A stretch of DNA of 64,000 nt from Plantago major (taxonomy: Eukaryota; Streptophyta; Magnoliopsida; Lamiales; Plantaginaceae): NCBI GenBank assembly GCA_026545765.1, contig CM048840.1, positions 8,201,765 to 8,265,764 of the forward strand, in the 5' to 3' direction. The position numbers and the translations under genes are program-made. The stretch's first letter is position 1; each line of letters starts with the position of its first letter. A model generated the notes under the pieces. The model was not told where the DNA came from and searched no databases. It saw only the letters and a list, made by a program, of their open reading frames with translations. Positions 46,585-58,325 of this stretch are shown here, piece by piece.

Positions 46585-49500
46585 TGTGCCAAACTTGTCA
46601 AGAATGAGAGCATGTTTAGCAAAACAAACTGATAAGTTTAATACTTTGAAAAAACAAATCATGTAGTTTTTTTTTTTAATAAGCTACATTAACAAGCCTA
46701 TCATATCATTTAGTTTATAAGTCACTTGTTATGCATTCACATAATATATTTATTCGAAAAATAAGTTTCTCTAACTGATAGACTAAAGCGTTTGGGATTG
46801 ATGGTGATGATTAAAGTCTTGTGAGATTTATGGTTTAGCATTTCTTATGTTCATGTAAACGTTTTGAGGTGTTTAATATATCTTTTGCAGATTAAAAAAA
46901 AAATGCATCACTGCGTAAGAATTGTTTATTGAGATTTGAAATGAAATACTCCTTCAAAAGATGGCACAGAGGGAACATGAATTAAAGCAAACGTATGCCA
47001 TTTAATTTGGGATTAAGCAATTGATTAAATGATTAGCCAGCCAGATTTGATGCCGAGTTGTTGAATTATTATTGTGATTAATACAATTATTGAGAAACAT
47101 GGGAGAAAGGGAAGAGCGCAAAATTAATCGGCTGCACGTGGGCTGTGTGACTCTCTCGTCTGCCGGTTATTGGACCCTTATATCATGTTAATCGTCCATT
47201 AGATGTTGGATTACTGTAAACTAGCTAACAGTGTTGTTTACTCATTAGCTAACATGTACTGTGTATTATATGTAATGTTTATAATATATGACGTTGATCC
47301 GACTCCAATCGAGACAGTTTCCCGCAACAACTCCTCCACATTCTAAACTTTATTATATAATTTATCTGTTACTATCATAATTTAATACTTACTTTGTAGT
47401 TACTAGTTAGATATGAAACTAAGCTGTTTTAAGGCGACAAAAATATTCAAAAGGGAACATCATTTTTAGTAAGCCACAATTATACATTAGTGTGATTCTA
47501 CAATAACATGGAATATAGTATACTTTTAAATTGAAAATGACCCGTGTGTTCCCTTTAAGATCGATCATGGGGTGGTAATAAATATGTTTGGCAATAGTCA
47601 CTCACCAATATGATAGTACTATTATTCAACGAAGTGTTGCACAAATTTTTCTGTGTGTACATTCATCTTAGATATCATAACATGTGTTTTAAGATGTGGT
47701 TCAACCGCCCAATAAAAACGGTTGGATTAGTTTCATTAAGCAAAACGGTCACATAAAATAACACCACCAAATTATAATATTATCGAGAACCACTAAACGA
47801 TACTAGTACTTCTAATTTCCGTTATAGAAGGGTTAACTTTTACACTTTAAAGCCGCTAATGGATATCCCACCCATTGTAAGATATTTAAGAAGAAGAAAT
47901 GTGAATTACTTTGTTATATTTAACAAAACTAATTTCCTTTCATTGTCTAATCCTAGTGGAAGGTGAGGAAATCTGCGTGAACCATGGGATATCACACTAA
48001 AAAAATTAAAGGTTTTCTTCCAACTTCCAGCAACTGAAATTTTGGGAATACTTTTTAACATAAAAGAAAAAACAAGTAGATACTAGTATTTGTTTTCAAG
48101 TAAAAATATGAATCTTTACATGTAAGGGTGACTTAGTTGGTTTTAAAGGGGAGTAATATCACTTTTGTCAAAGGTTTAAACTCCAAGGGGATCGAATTTA
48201 TATATTTATGCCTTGTGAGTCTAAGCATGCCACAATCGTTTTAACTTAACTTACGTGGTATGTAAATTATTACATGAGCTTGTTACTCGAACTTCAATGG
48301 TAGTGGATGAAGTTTAACGTCAAAAAAAGAAAAAAAAATTCCCAATGTTTAAAACGACACATGATGTCTTCTTAAAAATAAAAATAAAACACCAACTCAT
48401 GATGTTGTAAATAGGGAGACTTAATAACTGATACCCAACTTAAAATAACAATTTAAAAAACGACCAATTGAGTTGTAACACTATATTAATTCATGACTCG
48501 TTGAGTTACAACATTGTATTAACGCATATTCGGCCTTTTTTTATTATTTCGTGGCAAATAGTCTTTGGCTAGAATTTTCGCTTGTAAGTTAGTGGGCCTG
48601 CTCTACTATTGCCCAACATATCCAATTGGATTTTCTCTAACGAATAGGCCCAGCATTATTCACATTTCCATTTCGAGCCCAGCAGAGATTGTAAAGATGC
48701 AGAACTCGTGAAATTCTGCACACCATATTTTATAGGCATACTTTCTGCTGACAGTGACTTTTGTTTGATCCTAATTCAGAAATGTGTTGACAAAGAATAG
48801 AATTGCTTCAGGATCCACAAAGTAGAGGTCTTGGGAATTGGCATGTTCAGCTTTACAAAACGCAACATAGCAACATCGTATACCAGAATTGTGAGGCTTT
48901 TGTGTAAGTCGTTTATAGCACAAGACATGCCGGAAATATGAATTGTTAAATTATTACCTAGACCAGTTCTACAAGGTATACATAAAGATTCTTAATGATA
49001 CACATAAGCATATTCTATTAGATTTTTAGTCTTGTGGAATCTGTCTCATAATCTGTGCACAGGCTGTTAGACTGTTGCAGCTAGTTTTCTTTAAGCTTTT
49101 AGGTTGGTTTCTTGTATTTATTCTGGCTGGCTGTTGTTGACGCTTTTGTTTGTAGCCTAATATAGTCATCTTCAACTTGTCATTTTTGGAATCACAACTG
49201 CCATCTCTAATTGTGATGCCAACAAAGAGTGGGCATCTACCCTACTCTGATACTGATACAAATGGCATAAAGTATAACTTGGTTCAAATTCAGATTCAAG
49301 TTCAGAACAACACAGAAAGATTAAACCTTTACGCTAATGGCTTGCAGTAGGCTAAACGAGCCAACGGAGAAGAATCACATAGGTCCAGAACAGTTGAACA
49401 CTTCAACTGTAAACACAAGGTTCATCAAAGTATGCAAAACTGAATAGTTGATAATTGCTAAACAAGGATTTGCTCCATCTGAACTGGTCTATGAAGCATA

Positions 49501-49671
49501 TCAAGACCAGTAACAACAAACAGATGCATAATGAAAGCAGTACATAATTAATAACGCATCCTTGCTCGAAACAGCAGGAATGAGATAGACGGATAGTACA
49601 CACCTAGGGGGAACATGACATTGATAGCTACAAATCATTAACAAATTTGTAATATACCCTGTGCATTGAAT
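46585..49671. other. Long intergenic stretch
   Basis: 3.1 kb in which I found no gene or bounded element. 48330-48560 has a small direct repeat around ACTCATGATG/TTCATGACTCG and TTGAGTT. The part from about 48700 to 49670 is less A+T-rich and lies downstream of the desaturase gene on its strand, so some of it may be 3' untranslated region. Confidence 0.4.
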
Positions 49672-51015
49672 TCAACCATGAGTGTTGACTGCTTCCCAGA
49701 CTAAGTTCTTCGGAACAGGATTGGTCAAATCTCTCGCCTGAAGTGCTGCACTCCTAAGTGTTCTGACCGTCCTAACATTCGCTTCCCAGAATGTTGCGCA
49801 ATCATAAGCCAAACCATGCTTCTTGCAGAGATCCTTCACGATTGGAGAAATTGTCCTGAGTTGTCTTCGAGGTAACCTAGGGAACAAATGATGCTCGATT
49901 TGAAACTGCAGCCCACCATGAAACCAATCCATCCAAGACGAACAGCTTATATCAAGACTTCCATTCGTTTGCTTCTCAAACCAATCAGTACTAGTAGGCG
50001 GCCCAAGGTAAATTGTAGATGAGAAGTGGTTCAAACAGAACTGGACATGCTGAATACCAGTTACCGAAAAACTTACTACCACAAACAACACTCGTTCACC
50101 CCAATTCGGCAAGTAAGACACAAGCAAAGGGTACCAAATCCAAAACACTAGCAACCCGAAAAGCTCTTCCACTCTATGAGGCACTTTTCGCTTAGATAAC
50201 AAGAGTGCAAATGACTGAGCAAACAAGTTAATCCTAGCTAAGCACATAACAGGATAAAACGTCCAATGTTGTTTGCTGACCAAGAACCTAGATGCTGAAT
50301 CGAAATGCAGTATTCTATCGTAAAAGCGCGAAGTAATCGAATTGAAGAACTTCGACGACACAACGAAAAACGGCATGTGCTGCAGATCAGGATCATAATC
50401 AAGACTATTGCAAGCAATGTGATGAGCATTGTGGTTCCACTTCCACCAAGCAATGCTGATACCAGCAAGACAATTCCCCGAAAGAACCTGGGCGAAACGG
50501 TTGAATTTTCGATCCGTCATAACCTGATAATGACCTGAATCATGCCCAATCCAACCACTCTGAATCCACAAAACACCCATCATACCACCACAAAGCAAAT
50601 GCAACCAAAACCCTTTACAAAACACAACACCATAAACACTGAATGAGAACAGCAGACATATAACAAACATGGTAATCAGTGTAGTATGACCCTTCTTCTC
50701 AAACAAACCCATTTTAGTAAACTCAAACACGAGTTTGCGATAGTCTTTGGAAACTTCGGAAACAGAATAGTCTTTCAAGTAAAAGCCATTAAAGTAGTTC
50801 TCAAGAAACTTCCAAGCAGAACCTGGATGGTAAGCAACGAATGCATCTGTAGCGTCCTGACCAGCAAGATTCAGCAATGGCGTCTCACCACCTGGATGGC
50901 TGTTCACCCATTCCGAAACGTCATACACTTTTCCCTGAATTGAGATCCACAGATCCCCTTTCTTGTTGTGGGTTTTGAGCTCGGCTGAGGTGATGTACTT
51001 TTTCTGATCAGCCAT
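49672..51015 (-). CDS. SLD1: Delta-8 sphingolipid (LCB) desaturase with cytochrome b5 domain
   Basis: Intronless, 447 residues from MADQKKYITSAEL, matching the family length of about 449. The N-terminal cytochrome b5 domain (about 8-80) has the haem motif HPGG at 40-43. The membrane-bound fatty-acid desaturase part has the three His boxes HDSGH (158-162), HNAHH (195-199) and QIEHH (372-376); the Gln for the first His of the third box is typical of front-end desaturases. Hydrophobic segments lie near 113-155 and 270-320. The enzyme puts a double bond at C8 of the long-chain base of ceramides in the endoplasmic reticulum. An in-frame ATG four codons upstream (51027) is possible, but the MADQKK start fits the family better. 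All catalytic residues are intact. Confidence 0.97.
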   Translation of the reverse strand: MADQKKYITSAELKTHNKKGDLWISIQGKVYDVSEWVNSHPGGETPLLNLAGQDATDAFVAYHPGSAWKFLENYFNGFYLKDYSVSEVSKDYRKLVFEFTKMGLFEKKGHTTLITMFVICLLFSFSVYGVVFCKGFWLHLLCGGMMGVLWIQSGWIGHDSGHYQVMTDRKFNRFAQVLSGNCLAGISIAWWKWNHNAHHIACNSLDYDPDLQHMPFFVVSSKFFNSITSRFYDRILHFDSASRFLVSKQHWTFYPVMCLARINLFAQSFALLLSKRKVPHRVEELFGLLVFWIWYPLLVSYLPNWGERVLFVVVSFSVTGIQHVQFCLNHFSSTIYLGPPTSTDWFEKQTNGSLDISCSSWMDWFHGGLQFQIEHHLFPRLPRRQLRTISPIVKDLCKKHGLAYDCATFWEANVRTVRTLRSAALQARDLTNPVPKNLVWEAVNTHG

Positions 51016-51451
51016 TCCGATATTCAAGATTCAATTTTTTTCCAATTGGGGTTCTTGAGGCTGATAAAAATTGGATCTTTTTGTTAGACCATCTGAGAAT
51101 GTGGTTGAAATGAGATGGGGTTTTTGATATGGATTAGGATTTGGAAGTGTGTGTGAAAGAAGAGGTATGCTGAGTGAGTTTGGAGAGTGGTTCCAAAACT
51201 GAATTTAAATTTAAACCCTACTGCCACTATTTCAGATTTTCAGTAATAGAATAAAGATTTTAATGGTGATTCATCTCACTCCCTCACAGAGGAGCATGAT
51301 TCAGATTGACAGTTTTGGAGTGACCATTGACACAAATGCATGTGGAAGCAGTATGGTAGGGACTCCTAAAGAACAGACTGGCAACTCAAGTCTGATGCCT
51401 CCTTTTCGGTTTATTAGACATGGTCTCGACCCCTGCTAGAGTTAAATTAAA

Positions 51452-52178
51452 GGGAAAATTAAAAATACTATCCCTTAAATTGACCCTCATTTCAGATTTA
51501 CCTCTGAATTGACTTAAATTACATATAGACTCATTTTTTACAAATGTCAAATTCAACAATTACAACTAGCCCAAAAGTTAACTTTTTCTCCTATTTTTTC
51601 TTTTCTTTATAATTTCATAATTATATTAGTTTTAGTTTATTACAAAATGAGCCCTAACAGTTTTCAATTTTTATAAAAAGATTCCCAAAAATTTTAACCC
51701 TCTTCTCCACCACCCATCTTCTTCCCCACCACCACCACCCATCTTCTTACCCACCACCAAAACCACCACGCCACCACCACCAACACCACCACTACTTCCA
51801 TGGCGTGGCGGAAGCACGGCGGAAGCTCTTTAGCTTCCGCCATGGATGCTCCTTTTCAGGGAGTGAAGCTCCTTTTTCGGGAGTGGTGGTGTGGTGTTGG
51901 TGGTGGTGTGGTGGGTGGTGGTGGTGTTGGTGGCGGGGAAGAAGATGGGTGGGTTATTTATGTTAGTTAATAAGTTTTGGGATTGTTTAAATATATTTTG
52001 GGTTATTTTTGTAAGTTGTAAAATATAGAGTCAAGTATGTAATAAAATGAAACTTGTAAATTGCAACTGAGTTCATTTAATTTAACTTTCCTTTATTTTT
52101 TGTTTGGTCAACTCAAAAATGGGGATTTGGACCTATCTGTAATTGTTGCCAATCTAGGGACGAATCTGTAATTCGCCC
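51452..52178. mobile_element. Non-autonomous MULE (MITE-like), 9-bp target duplication
   Basis: 727 bp flanked by a perfect 9-bp direct repeat TAAATTAAA (51443-51451 and 52179-52187). The ends begin GGGAAAATTA and, reversed, GGGCGAATTACAGATTC, like the GGG(n)AATTACA ends of the full MULE at 24881-30689. The core has CCACCAC-rich sequence and a palindrome around CTTCCGCCATGG. A relative is at 59828-60565. Confidence 0.88.
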
Positions 52179-54187
52179 TAAATTAAATCAGTTTTCGGAA
52201 GGGTTTGGAGGTACTGATTTGCGACGAAGAGGGTAAAACATATGACACGACATGTTCCTTAACTTCGACATGTTATTATACTATGTATTCATTTCTTATT
52301 TTGAGTCTGGTCTGCTATCCCGTCGAATATCAACGGACCATTAATTAGTGATAAGTACCTGAGAGAATTACTATCTATAATCCAACAAAAGAATATACCA
52401 TAAACAAAAAAAAAAGTGATACAATATATGTAATGACACTATCACAAACCGACTGAGACACGATCCGTGGACCGCGATGCAGTTATTCATTGGCTACTTT
52501 CAAATGATATGTTGTATGGGGTAGTCCGTCCAATAAAAAGGTAAGCATTGGAAGTAATTTAAAGGGGGGAAATTCCAGTATCACTACAAAAAAACCAACG
52601 TTTAGGGACGGATTTATCCGTCCCTAAACCATCAGCGATTCGTCCCTAATCCGTTAGGGACGGATTAGGGATGGATAGGGACGCCCGTCCTTAAAACGGG
52701 CGTCTCTAACCCTTTAGGGACGGATATGTTTTCCGTCCCTAAATAGGGACGGATGTTATCCGTCCCTAATGGTCAAAGACCAGTAGAGACGGATAATATC
52801 CGTCTTTAATGGCTGTGACAACTAGGGACGGATTTATCCGTCTCTAAACTTAGGGACGGATAAATCCGTCCCTAAACTTAGGGACGGATTTAGACGGATA
52901 AATCTGTCCCTAAGTTTAGAGACGGATAAATCCGTCCCTAATCAACGGGATGGTTTAGGGACGGATTTATCCGTCCCTAAACTGGTTTTTTTTTTTAATT
53001 TTTTTTTTAATTTTTATGTTTTCTACATTTCACCTGTTTTACAATGTAGTCGTAGATAATATACCCGAAAGTGATAAAATTGCATTAATTAAAATAGAGA
53101 TTCGATAAAATATCCGAACAAAAGACTAAATATCCGAATAAAATGAATAGTGTGAAAAGTATGTATCTAGAACAACGTAAGTACATGAGCATCTAAGAAC
53201 CGGGAGGAGGCGGTGGTTGTTGGTTCGCAGCGAACATCTGTTGTGCCATCTCATCCATCCGACGAGTGATATGAGCTTGCTGCTCTAGAAGTTGATCGAT
53301 CGTTTGCTTGAGAGGATTCATCACTCATTCACCGCTTGAGTGTAGAAATTTTCATGTGATGAGGATGCTTCATGCGACGGAGAAGCTACCACCGGGTGTC
53401 AATGAAGGGCCCAAACCGCGAGCCCATACACTCGACCCTTAGCGTCCATCGGATTAACTTGGAAGAATATTTGGTCCTGCTCTCGAATTGTGAGTTCATG
53501 ACCATCGATCATCCTCTCCTCCATAATCCGCTCCACCTCAATCTGCAATAGTGTAGTGCATACAAAATGAGATACAGTTTTAGGAAGATACGCTCGAGCC
53601 ATAATATACACAAATATAAATGTGAACCTTAACAAAGAAACATACCCCAATTTGCTCGGCCCTAGGATCAGTCCACATGCCATTCTTCATTTTTGCCTTC
53701 TTGAAGTGGTGAAGAGCAGTAGTGGGCTCCCCGGCATGGATCTGAAGAACATGCAAACAAGTAGAAAGTTGTTAGAAATGAAAGCAAAAAAACATAAGTA
53801 CAAATCATATTGCAAGTCAGAAATAACATATATACTAACCGACATCTGGCGATCTCAGAATAACAACCGCGACCATAATGATGCTCGGAGGTGCTGTACC
53901 ATCTCGCGCCTCGGTCGCTCTGTTCTTCTCCGCCATGTCCATGACCAAAGGATCTCTCCAAGATTCTCGCCAACGTGCCCACTCATCATCCCCCATCCAC
54001 TGCGGCTTTACCCTAGAGGCTTTCATGTTGCAAACCATCCTCTTATAACACTCTGACCCAACAGTCTTGAAAACAGGCCACAGTTGGGGAATGAGGGCAT
54101 TGGGAATGAAGTAGTACTTCTACAACATTTCCATAAGTAGCAAGCCCAAATAGATTAATGAAAGTGAATTTAAAGTAAACACAAGTA

Positions 54188-54630
54188 CAATGGCTAACAT
54201 ACCACGAAATCAAGACAACAAGTTCAAGAATGGTGACTAACATATCACCCAATCGATGGCTAACATACCACGAAATCAAGACAACAAGTTCAAGAATGGT
54301 GACTAACAACATATCACCCAAATCGATGGCTAACATACCACTCAATCAACACAATGTGAAAAGAACTAACATATCACTCAATTACAGTGGCTAACATACC
54401 ACTCAAATTGTCCTAAAATTTACTAACACAATGGTGACTAACATATCACCCAAGTACAGTGGCTAACATACCACGAAATCAGCACAACAAGTTCAGTAAT
54501 GGTGACTAACATATCACCCAAGTACAGTGGCTAACATACCACTCAAATTGTCCTAAAATTTACTAACACAATGGTGACTAACATATCACCCAAGTACAGT
54601 GGCTAACATACCACTCAATCAGCACAACAA
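54188..54630. repeat. Minisatellite in a TnpA-like intron
   Basis: Tandem units of about 60-110 bp composed of GTGGCTAACATACCAC and GGTGACTAACATATCACCCA, repeated at least five times. Each half-unit is itself a small palindrome (GTGG...CCAC, GGTGA...TCACC). Confidence 0.85.
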
Positions 54631-54709
54631 GTCAAAGAACATGGATAAAGCATTGTAACATTTAAGCTTACCCGCATCTCATCAAAATAATGATGCTTCA
54701 TCCTCTCCG

Positions 54710-55746
54710 CACTACAAGAATCCATCCGTAACGGGACGGAAAGGGGCGACGGATAAAATCCGTCGCCCCTGTAGCGACGGATCGCTACTTGGGGCGTCGA
54801 ATTCTATCTGTCGCCCCGTTTGGCGACGGATAAAATTATCCGTCGCTACAGAGCGTTGACCAAAATAAAAAAAATAAAAAAAAATTTAGCGACGGATAGA
54901 TTTATCCGTCGCTACAAGGCCGGAAAATTAAAAAAAAAAAAAATTAGCGACGGATAGATATATCTCCTCCACCTAAAAAAAATATAATATATCTCCTCCA
55001 CCACCTCCTTTTCTCCACTACTTCTCCTCTCCTCCTCCTCCTCCCACCACCACCTTTCTCCTCCCACCACCACCATCCTCCACCACCACCATCTCCTCCC
55101 ACCACCACCATCCTCCACCACCACCTTTCTCCTCCCACCACCACCATCCTCCACCACCACCATCTCCTCCACCACCTCCTTTCCTCCACCACCATCTCAC
55201 CACCACCACCACCACCTCTCTCCTCCCACCACCACCACCCTGTCACCACCACCATCCTCCACCACCACCATCTCCTCCACCACCTCCTTTCCTCCACCAT
55301 CCTCCTCCACCACCATCTCCACCACCACCACCTCTCTACTCCCACCAACACCGCACCACCACCCTGCCACCACCACCATCTCCTCCACCACCACCACCCT
55401 GCCACCACCACCATCTCCTCCACCACCACCACCACCCTTCCACCACCACCACCTCCCACCACCACCTGCACCACACCCACCGCACCACCATCGCTGAATT
55501 AATCCGTATCTGAATATAAAAATTATATCTGATTTTTTTTTAAAAAAAAATGGGGCGGATAGATCTATCCGTCGCCCATAATCATTTTTTTTTAAAAAGG
55601 TCAATCCGTCATAATTGACGACGGATTTTTATCCGTCACATAGCCTCAGGGCGACGGATTTTCTATCCGTTACGATCCGTCGCCAGGCGACGGATAGGCT
55701 GCACTAACGGATCTCTATCCGTCACATGACTGATTTTTTAGTAATC
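54710..55746. mobile_element. Nested non-autonomous CACTA element
   Basis: Begins CACTACAAGAATCC and ends CTGATTTTTTAGTAATC, a degenerate CACTA terminus. Subterminal regions are packed with GCGACGGAT/ATCCGTCGC motifs, different from the AGGGACGGAT motif of the host element. The core is a 0.5-kb CCACCA-type low-complexity tract. No transposase. The expected 3-bp duplication is not evident. Confidence 0.75.
55010..55495. repeat. (CCA)/(TCC)-rich low-complexity tract
   Basis: About 480 bp of CCACCACCACC and CCTCCTCC blocks with larger repeats such as CACCACCATCTCCTCCACCA. Long Trp/Val/Gly-rich open frames on the minus strand are a consequence of the repeat. Confidence 0.95.
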
Positions 55747-56471
55747 TTGGGGCGTGACCACTTCTCCCTCCTTCACCCGGCTTCTCCTTCAAGTCTTATA
55801 ATCTTACCAAGATTTTGAGGCACCCGTGGCAAAGCTCATTAGAAATGAGATAGACATGAAACAACCTTTATTAGTATATTCATGTAACATTTAGTAATTA
55901 TCTGAAGTTATGTTCTACAAATGCATAATACTTACTTCTTCCCGTTCGGGAACAAAACCGGCTTCCCATTCCAACTAGCACCGGGTGTCAGAACGGTGTA
56001 GGGACACCCGTCGGAGGATAAGTCAGCAAACATGGGTGACGTCCCCACGCTCGAGCCAGTGGGAGTCTCAGGCACATGTGTTGTGAACTCCTTGATATGT
56101 CATAAGAATTACCCGCATCAGGACCACCACTAGTACCACTAATGGCCGGTGGACGGTATGTGGACCTCCTATGCCTCGGCATCTGCAAATTCATACAACA
56201 AGTGTTAGTAAGAAAGACGAGATGAATTGGCAGGTAAAACATATATAATAGACACTTAATAAAGCATATATAACAAGTTGTAGTAACAAGTTGTAATCAA
56301 GAACCACCAGTATACACATACCCTCGTCCTCCTCGCCCGTGGTTAAGTCTACATATTGGTCTTCATGCAGCTCAATGTACTCATCAGGAGCATGTACAAC
56401 ATTTCTCGCTGTTTCATCAACAACCTCTTCTTGGTACGAGTTGGTAATTGAGTCGTCCTTCTTAACGTACT

Positions 56472-58037
56472 CTACTCTGGAATCTCCGCAAGTATCTGTG
56501 CACCAGTAAGTTGTCTCGGAGGGCCTTTAATCTCTACTTTGTTTTTCAAGAATTGAGTCTTGTTCTTCCTAAAGGGATGGTTCCTTGGTAGAAACCTACG
56601 ATGACAGTCAAACCAAGATTCTTTCCCGCTCTCCTTCAGTCTGAATGCATCAGTGTCCTCCAAACAATGTGGACAAGCATGAAAACCCGCAGTTTTCCTT
56701 CCAGATAGCATTGAATAAGCAGGAAAATCACTCACGGTCCACAATAGTGCTGCTCTCAAGGTAAAGTTCTTCTTCGTTGGCACATCATATGCAGGGATAC
56801 CATTTTCCCACAACTCAATCAGCTCCTTAATTAAGGGCTGCAAGAACACATCCAGCCACATCACCGGATCGGTGGCACCAATGCGATCGAGAACATGAAC
56901 GGTTCCTTCATGCACTCACAAGGCGGTTATCTTGTGTCAGCATGACTGGCCAACAAGAGTACTTCCGGTCACTTCCAAACGAGTTAAAACCATCCGTACA
57001 AAGTCCCAAACGTACATTTCTAGATTCGGCTGCAAACTCCGGATATGTCTTGTCGAACTCTTTCCATGCCGGTGAGTCTGATGGGTGCTCCATTATACCC
57101 ACTGCATCCGCCTCCCTTACACTCTCCTTGTGCCAACGCATTTTATCAGCACAAGCACTTGCAGACATAACCTCTTCAAAGGTGCTAGAGGGAAGTACCA
57201 CATTTTCTTATGTGGGAGATTTTTCTTCTGCGTTTCTTTGAAGCCCTCCTCAGAACGCTTATATAGCGGTCCTTACCACAAAACTTGCACTTCAAAGATC
57301 TACATCCTCCCCAATAGATCATGCACATATCCAGGACAACGATTATGGTTACCATAGGCACCCCAACCCCGCATCTTTTTCTTCTTGGTAAAAGTTGGTG
57401 GGTACTAGGTTTAGTTGAGCAACACTGATAACAATTATGCGTAGTTATTGAAGCTCACTTCAGATTGGCCACCCTCGGCCTTACAACTCATTAGCCGAGA
57501 CAACAAAGACAACTCAGTGTGCTTCTGACACCCCGGCCAAATTGGCTTCTTTGATGATTCCAACAAGTCAAAGAACACCTGATCCTCGGAGTTCGGTGGC
57601 TCCTCCACATCCCGATCGGTGTCCATGAACTCTGGACCCGTAACATCATACACCATTTGCTCAATCCTCTCATGATCAGGATTAGCATCAGATGTGGACG
57701 TATTTTGAGTACTACCCATCACATTTTGCTTCCTTCTTTTACGCTTAGGAATACTCCCATAGTCCATGAACGGTATTGATTCCGCTCCATGATAACACCA
57801 TACCTCATACTCAGCTACGAACCCCTTACGTTTCAAGTGCTCGACTACCGTTCTAGGAGGCAAAAATTGTCTATTCCTACATTTGTTCGCATTGCAAGGG
57901 CACTTCATCATCCCCCGACTCAAACAAGTAGTCTGTGTAAGTGCAAAAGCAATGAAGGCTTCAACCCCTTCCACAAAACTAGATTGAATTCTGCCATTAA
58001 CAGTGCGACGGTACATCCATGAACGATCGGGATTCAT
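56472..58037 (-). pseudogene. TnpD-like CACTA transposase, truncated
   Basis: The first frame (58037-57435) starts MNPDRSWMYRR and has the transposase-associated domain (FVEGVEAFIAFAL, MMKCPCNANKCRN, HLKRKGFVAEYEVWCYHGA). Then come broken pieces of the Tnp2 transposase domain: KCKFCGKDRY (about 57285), MRWHKESVREADAVGIMEHP, AWKEFDKTYPEFA and NVRLGLCTDGFNSFG (57144-56965), LQPLIKELIELWENGIPAYD, and LRAALLWTVSDFPAYSMLSG with CPHCLEDTDAFRLK (56850-56620). Several frame changes separate the pieces. Everything after the GAQILAEIPE region, including the C-terminal half of Tnp2 and the usual DUF4218 part, is missing, and 56460 leads directly into the TnpA-like gene. The protein cannot be functional. 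Confidence 0.85.
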
Positions 58038-58073
58038 AATTCAACAATTAACCTGCATCTCAATTTATTAGAT

Positions 58074-58325
58074 TTATAACATTTATACAATTACGTATTT
58101 AGTTTCATTACAATTACAATTACATTTTTAATTATGATACGGTAACAATTGGTAATGAATTACATGCATTTTACGATTACAATTCAATTCCACTGGTAGT
58201 TATAACATTTATACCATTACGTATTTAGTTTCATTACAATTACAATTACATTTTTAATTATGATACGGTAACAATTGGTAATGAATTACATGCATTTTAC
58301 GATTACAATTCAATTTTCTAGTAGT
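58074..58325. repeat. 126-bp tandem duplication
   Basis: 58074-58199 and 58200-58325 are nearly identical (both start TTATAACATTTATACxATTA), directly upstream of the TnpD-like start codon. Confidence 0.9.

Larger units (their letters stand above)
53399..56181 (-). pseudogene. TnpA-like (PTTA/En/Spm) CACTA gene, interrupted
   Basis: Minus-strand pieces in order: a start MPRHRRSTYRPPA at 56181, followed after a frame change by SDGCPYTVLTPGASWNGKPV to a donor near 55935; then AERMKHHYFDEMR (54709-54672); then FIPNALIPQLWPVFKTVGSE, followed by VKPQWMGDDEWARWRESWRD and MAEKNRA (about 54118-53840); then IHAGEPTTALHHFKKAKMKN and GMWTDPRAEQIG (about 53740-53646); then VERIMEERMIDGHELTIREQ to a TGA at 53399. 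The W-x-W-R-E/S-WRD...EKNR core is that of the plant transposase PTTA/En/Spm family. The nested CACTA element splits an exon before AERMKHH, so the gene is dead. Confidence 0.72.

Noticed and set aside
54912-55604. Long minus-strand frames rich in Trp, Val and Gly
   Set aside because: They are translations of the CCACCA-type low-complexity tract.
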